Below are positions 63,070-64,000 of a stretch of 64,000 bases of DNA, one piece after another. Source of the DNA: Agarophyton chilense (taxonomy: Eukaryota; Rhodophyta; Florideophyceae; Gracilariales; Gracilariaceae). Every line of letters starts with the position of its first letter. Position 1 is the stretch's first letter. The stretch is from contig JARGXX010000073.1 of NCBI GenBank assembly GCA_030374765.1, forward strand, positions 372,001-436,000, given 5' to 3'. The position numbers and the translations under genes were made by a program. Under the pieces are notes generated by a model. The model had not been told where the DNA came from. It did no database searches and saw nothing but the letters and a program-made list of their open reading frames with translations.

Positions 63070-64000
63070 GGCAGCGGACGTAACAACCGAAGAAGCTCTG
63101 CTTAGATCGGTAGAAGAGCTCAGCTCAGGTTCTGATTTCATCGAGTCTCTCTCTCTGGCGAGCAAACTTGGAACTGATCATCAACGTTTGGTGGATGGAA
63201 TTCTCAAGTCACTGAATGCTAAACTAGCTATAAAGTTGGAACCGGTAACACATAATCGTTGGGAGATCTCTTCAGAAGGCTTGTCTTATGCGGACTCCAC
63301 ATCACCTGAAGTCGCTTTTTTCAATGCGGTCCGGGAAGCTCTTAATGTCGGAGAGATGCCTTTGTCGGATCAATTAGAGAAAAAGGTTTCCAAGCAGGTC
63401 ATGATCAGAGGGAAGCAACAAGCACTGCGTCGGAAATGGGTTTCTATTGACAAACAAACGAAGGCTTTTAAGGTCAATGGAAGCGTGAATGTAACTGACG
63501 ATGTTGCAGACGCTCTTCGAAAAATTCGTGATCAAGATGGGTCTCCCGATGGAGTTTCAGGCGCTATGCTCAAAGACCTTAAATCCAGGAAGCTTGCATC
63601 GCTGAAGCCATATAAGACCTTCAAGATATTCGCCGGAGAAAGGCTGGAAGATGCTCGCAAACAGCAAGCAACCGAGCTAACGAAAGAGATGCTCGAGTCT
63701 GGGGGGTGGAAATCTGTTTCTTTCAAGCCTTATAACTTTGAAGCGGAAGGGAAACCAACGAGTGGCGGATATCTGCATACTTTGCTGAAAGTTCGTGAAC
63801 AATTCCGCCTGATATTCTTAGAGATGGGCTTCGAAGAGATGCCGACGAATAACTATGTTGAATCGTCATTCTGGAACTTTGACGCTCTGTTCCAACCACA
63901 ACAGCACCCAGCGAGAGATGAGCACGATACTTTCTTTCTGTCTGATCCTGAATTTGCTAGTGTGATGGATAGGGACTACATGGGGAGGGTGCGCAAGGTT
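63070..64000 (+). CDS. FARSA: Phenylalanyl-tRNA synthetase alpha subunit, cytosolic (5' part)
   Basis: An open frame from the ATG at 63070 to the window edge, 310 codons, without a stop. Residues 10-170 hold the winged-helix-like N-terminal tRNA-binding region of the eukaryotic/archaeal alpha chain. After it comes the class II core: GGYLHTLLKVREQFRLIFLE, MGFEEM, ESSFWNFDALFQPQQHPARD and HDTFFL, the last two around motif 2. Family role: the alpha2-beta2 enzyme charging tRNA-Phe in the cytosol. The FDALFQPQQHPARD sequence is diagnostic. No transit peptide and no intron are seen in this part; the 3' half is beyond the window. Confidence 0.93.

Overview
The window is nuclear DNA of a photosynthetic eukaryote, most likely a red alga (Rhodophyta). 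Three things point there. A superoxide-forming NADPH oxidase carries extra membrane helices inside its NADPH-binding half, an arrangement described for red algal enzymes. An animal-type Na+/K+-ATPase catalytic subunit sits beside nuclear genes for plastid proteins (ribosomal protein S1 and Cpn60, both with transit-peptide-like N-termini). Genes are compact and mostly intronless, and convergent neighbours are often only 50-120 bp apart. The genus cannot be fixed from sequence alone.

Left gene block (1-15.2 kb): the 3' end of an unidentified gene, NUP58 (nuclear pore), the Na+/K+-ATPase, a 3.4 kb GC-rich spacer with a CACGTG cluster and tandem repeats, RPA3 (replication protein A small subunit, one 59-nt intron), NEDD1 (gamma-tubulin recruitment) and transketolase (one 75-nt intron). 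The two introns share a GTACG donor and a CTAAC branch-like motif 10-13 nt before the acceptor.

Central island (15.2-41.3 kb): no intact host gene. A 10.9 kb Ty3/gypsy-type LTR retrotransposon (19708-30650; 447-bp LTRs about 91% identical by eye) has landed in an older, decayed reading frame. The downstream half of that frame (30.65-33.6 kb) is a Mutator-like transposase with a SWIM-type zinc finger. The LTR element carries a decayed antisense reading frame between pol and the 3' LTR. Further right, on the minus strand, are a decayed Ty1/copia-type pol (37.0-39.9 kb, order IN-RT-RNase H) and unrecognised coding fragments (34.7-36.8 kb).

Right gene block (41.3-64 kb): plastid ribosomal protein S1, NADPH oxidase, a membrane-anchored short-chain dehydrogenase, a probable BTB-like protein preceded by an uninterrupted run of 39 G, plastid Cpn60, a BAR-SH3 protein, the proteasome assembly factor UMP1 (three CACGTG sites in its shared promoter), a bacterial-style phosphoserine phosphatase with ACT-like regions, an HDHD5-type HAD protein, an acidic protein ending in a DUF493 domain, and the 5' part of cytosolic phenylalanyl-tRNA synthetase alpha. 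These are housekeeping genes in alternating orientation. I see no operon logic, no CRISPR array, no rRNA and no convincing tRNA gene. The most unusual material is in the transposon island, above all the antisense frame.
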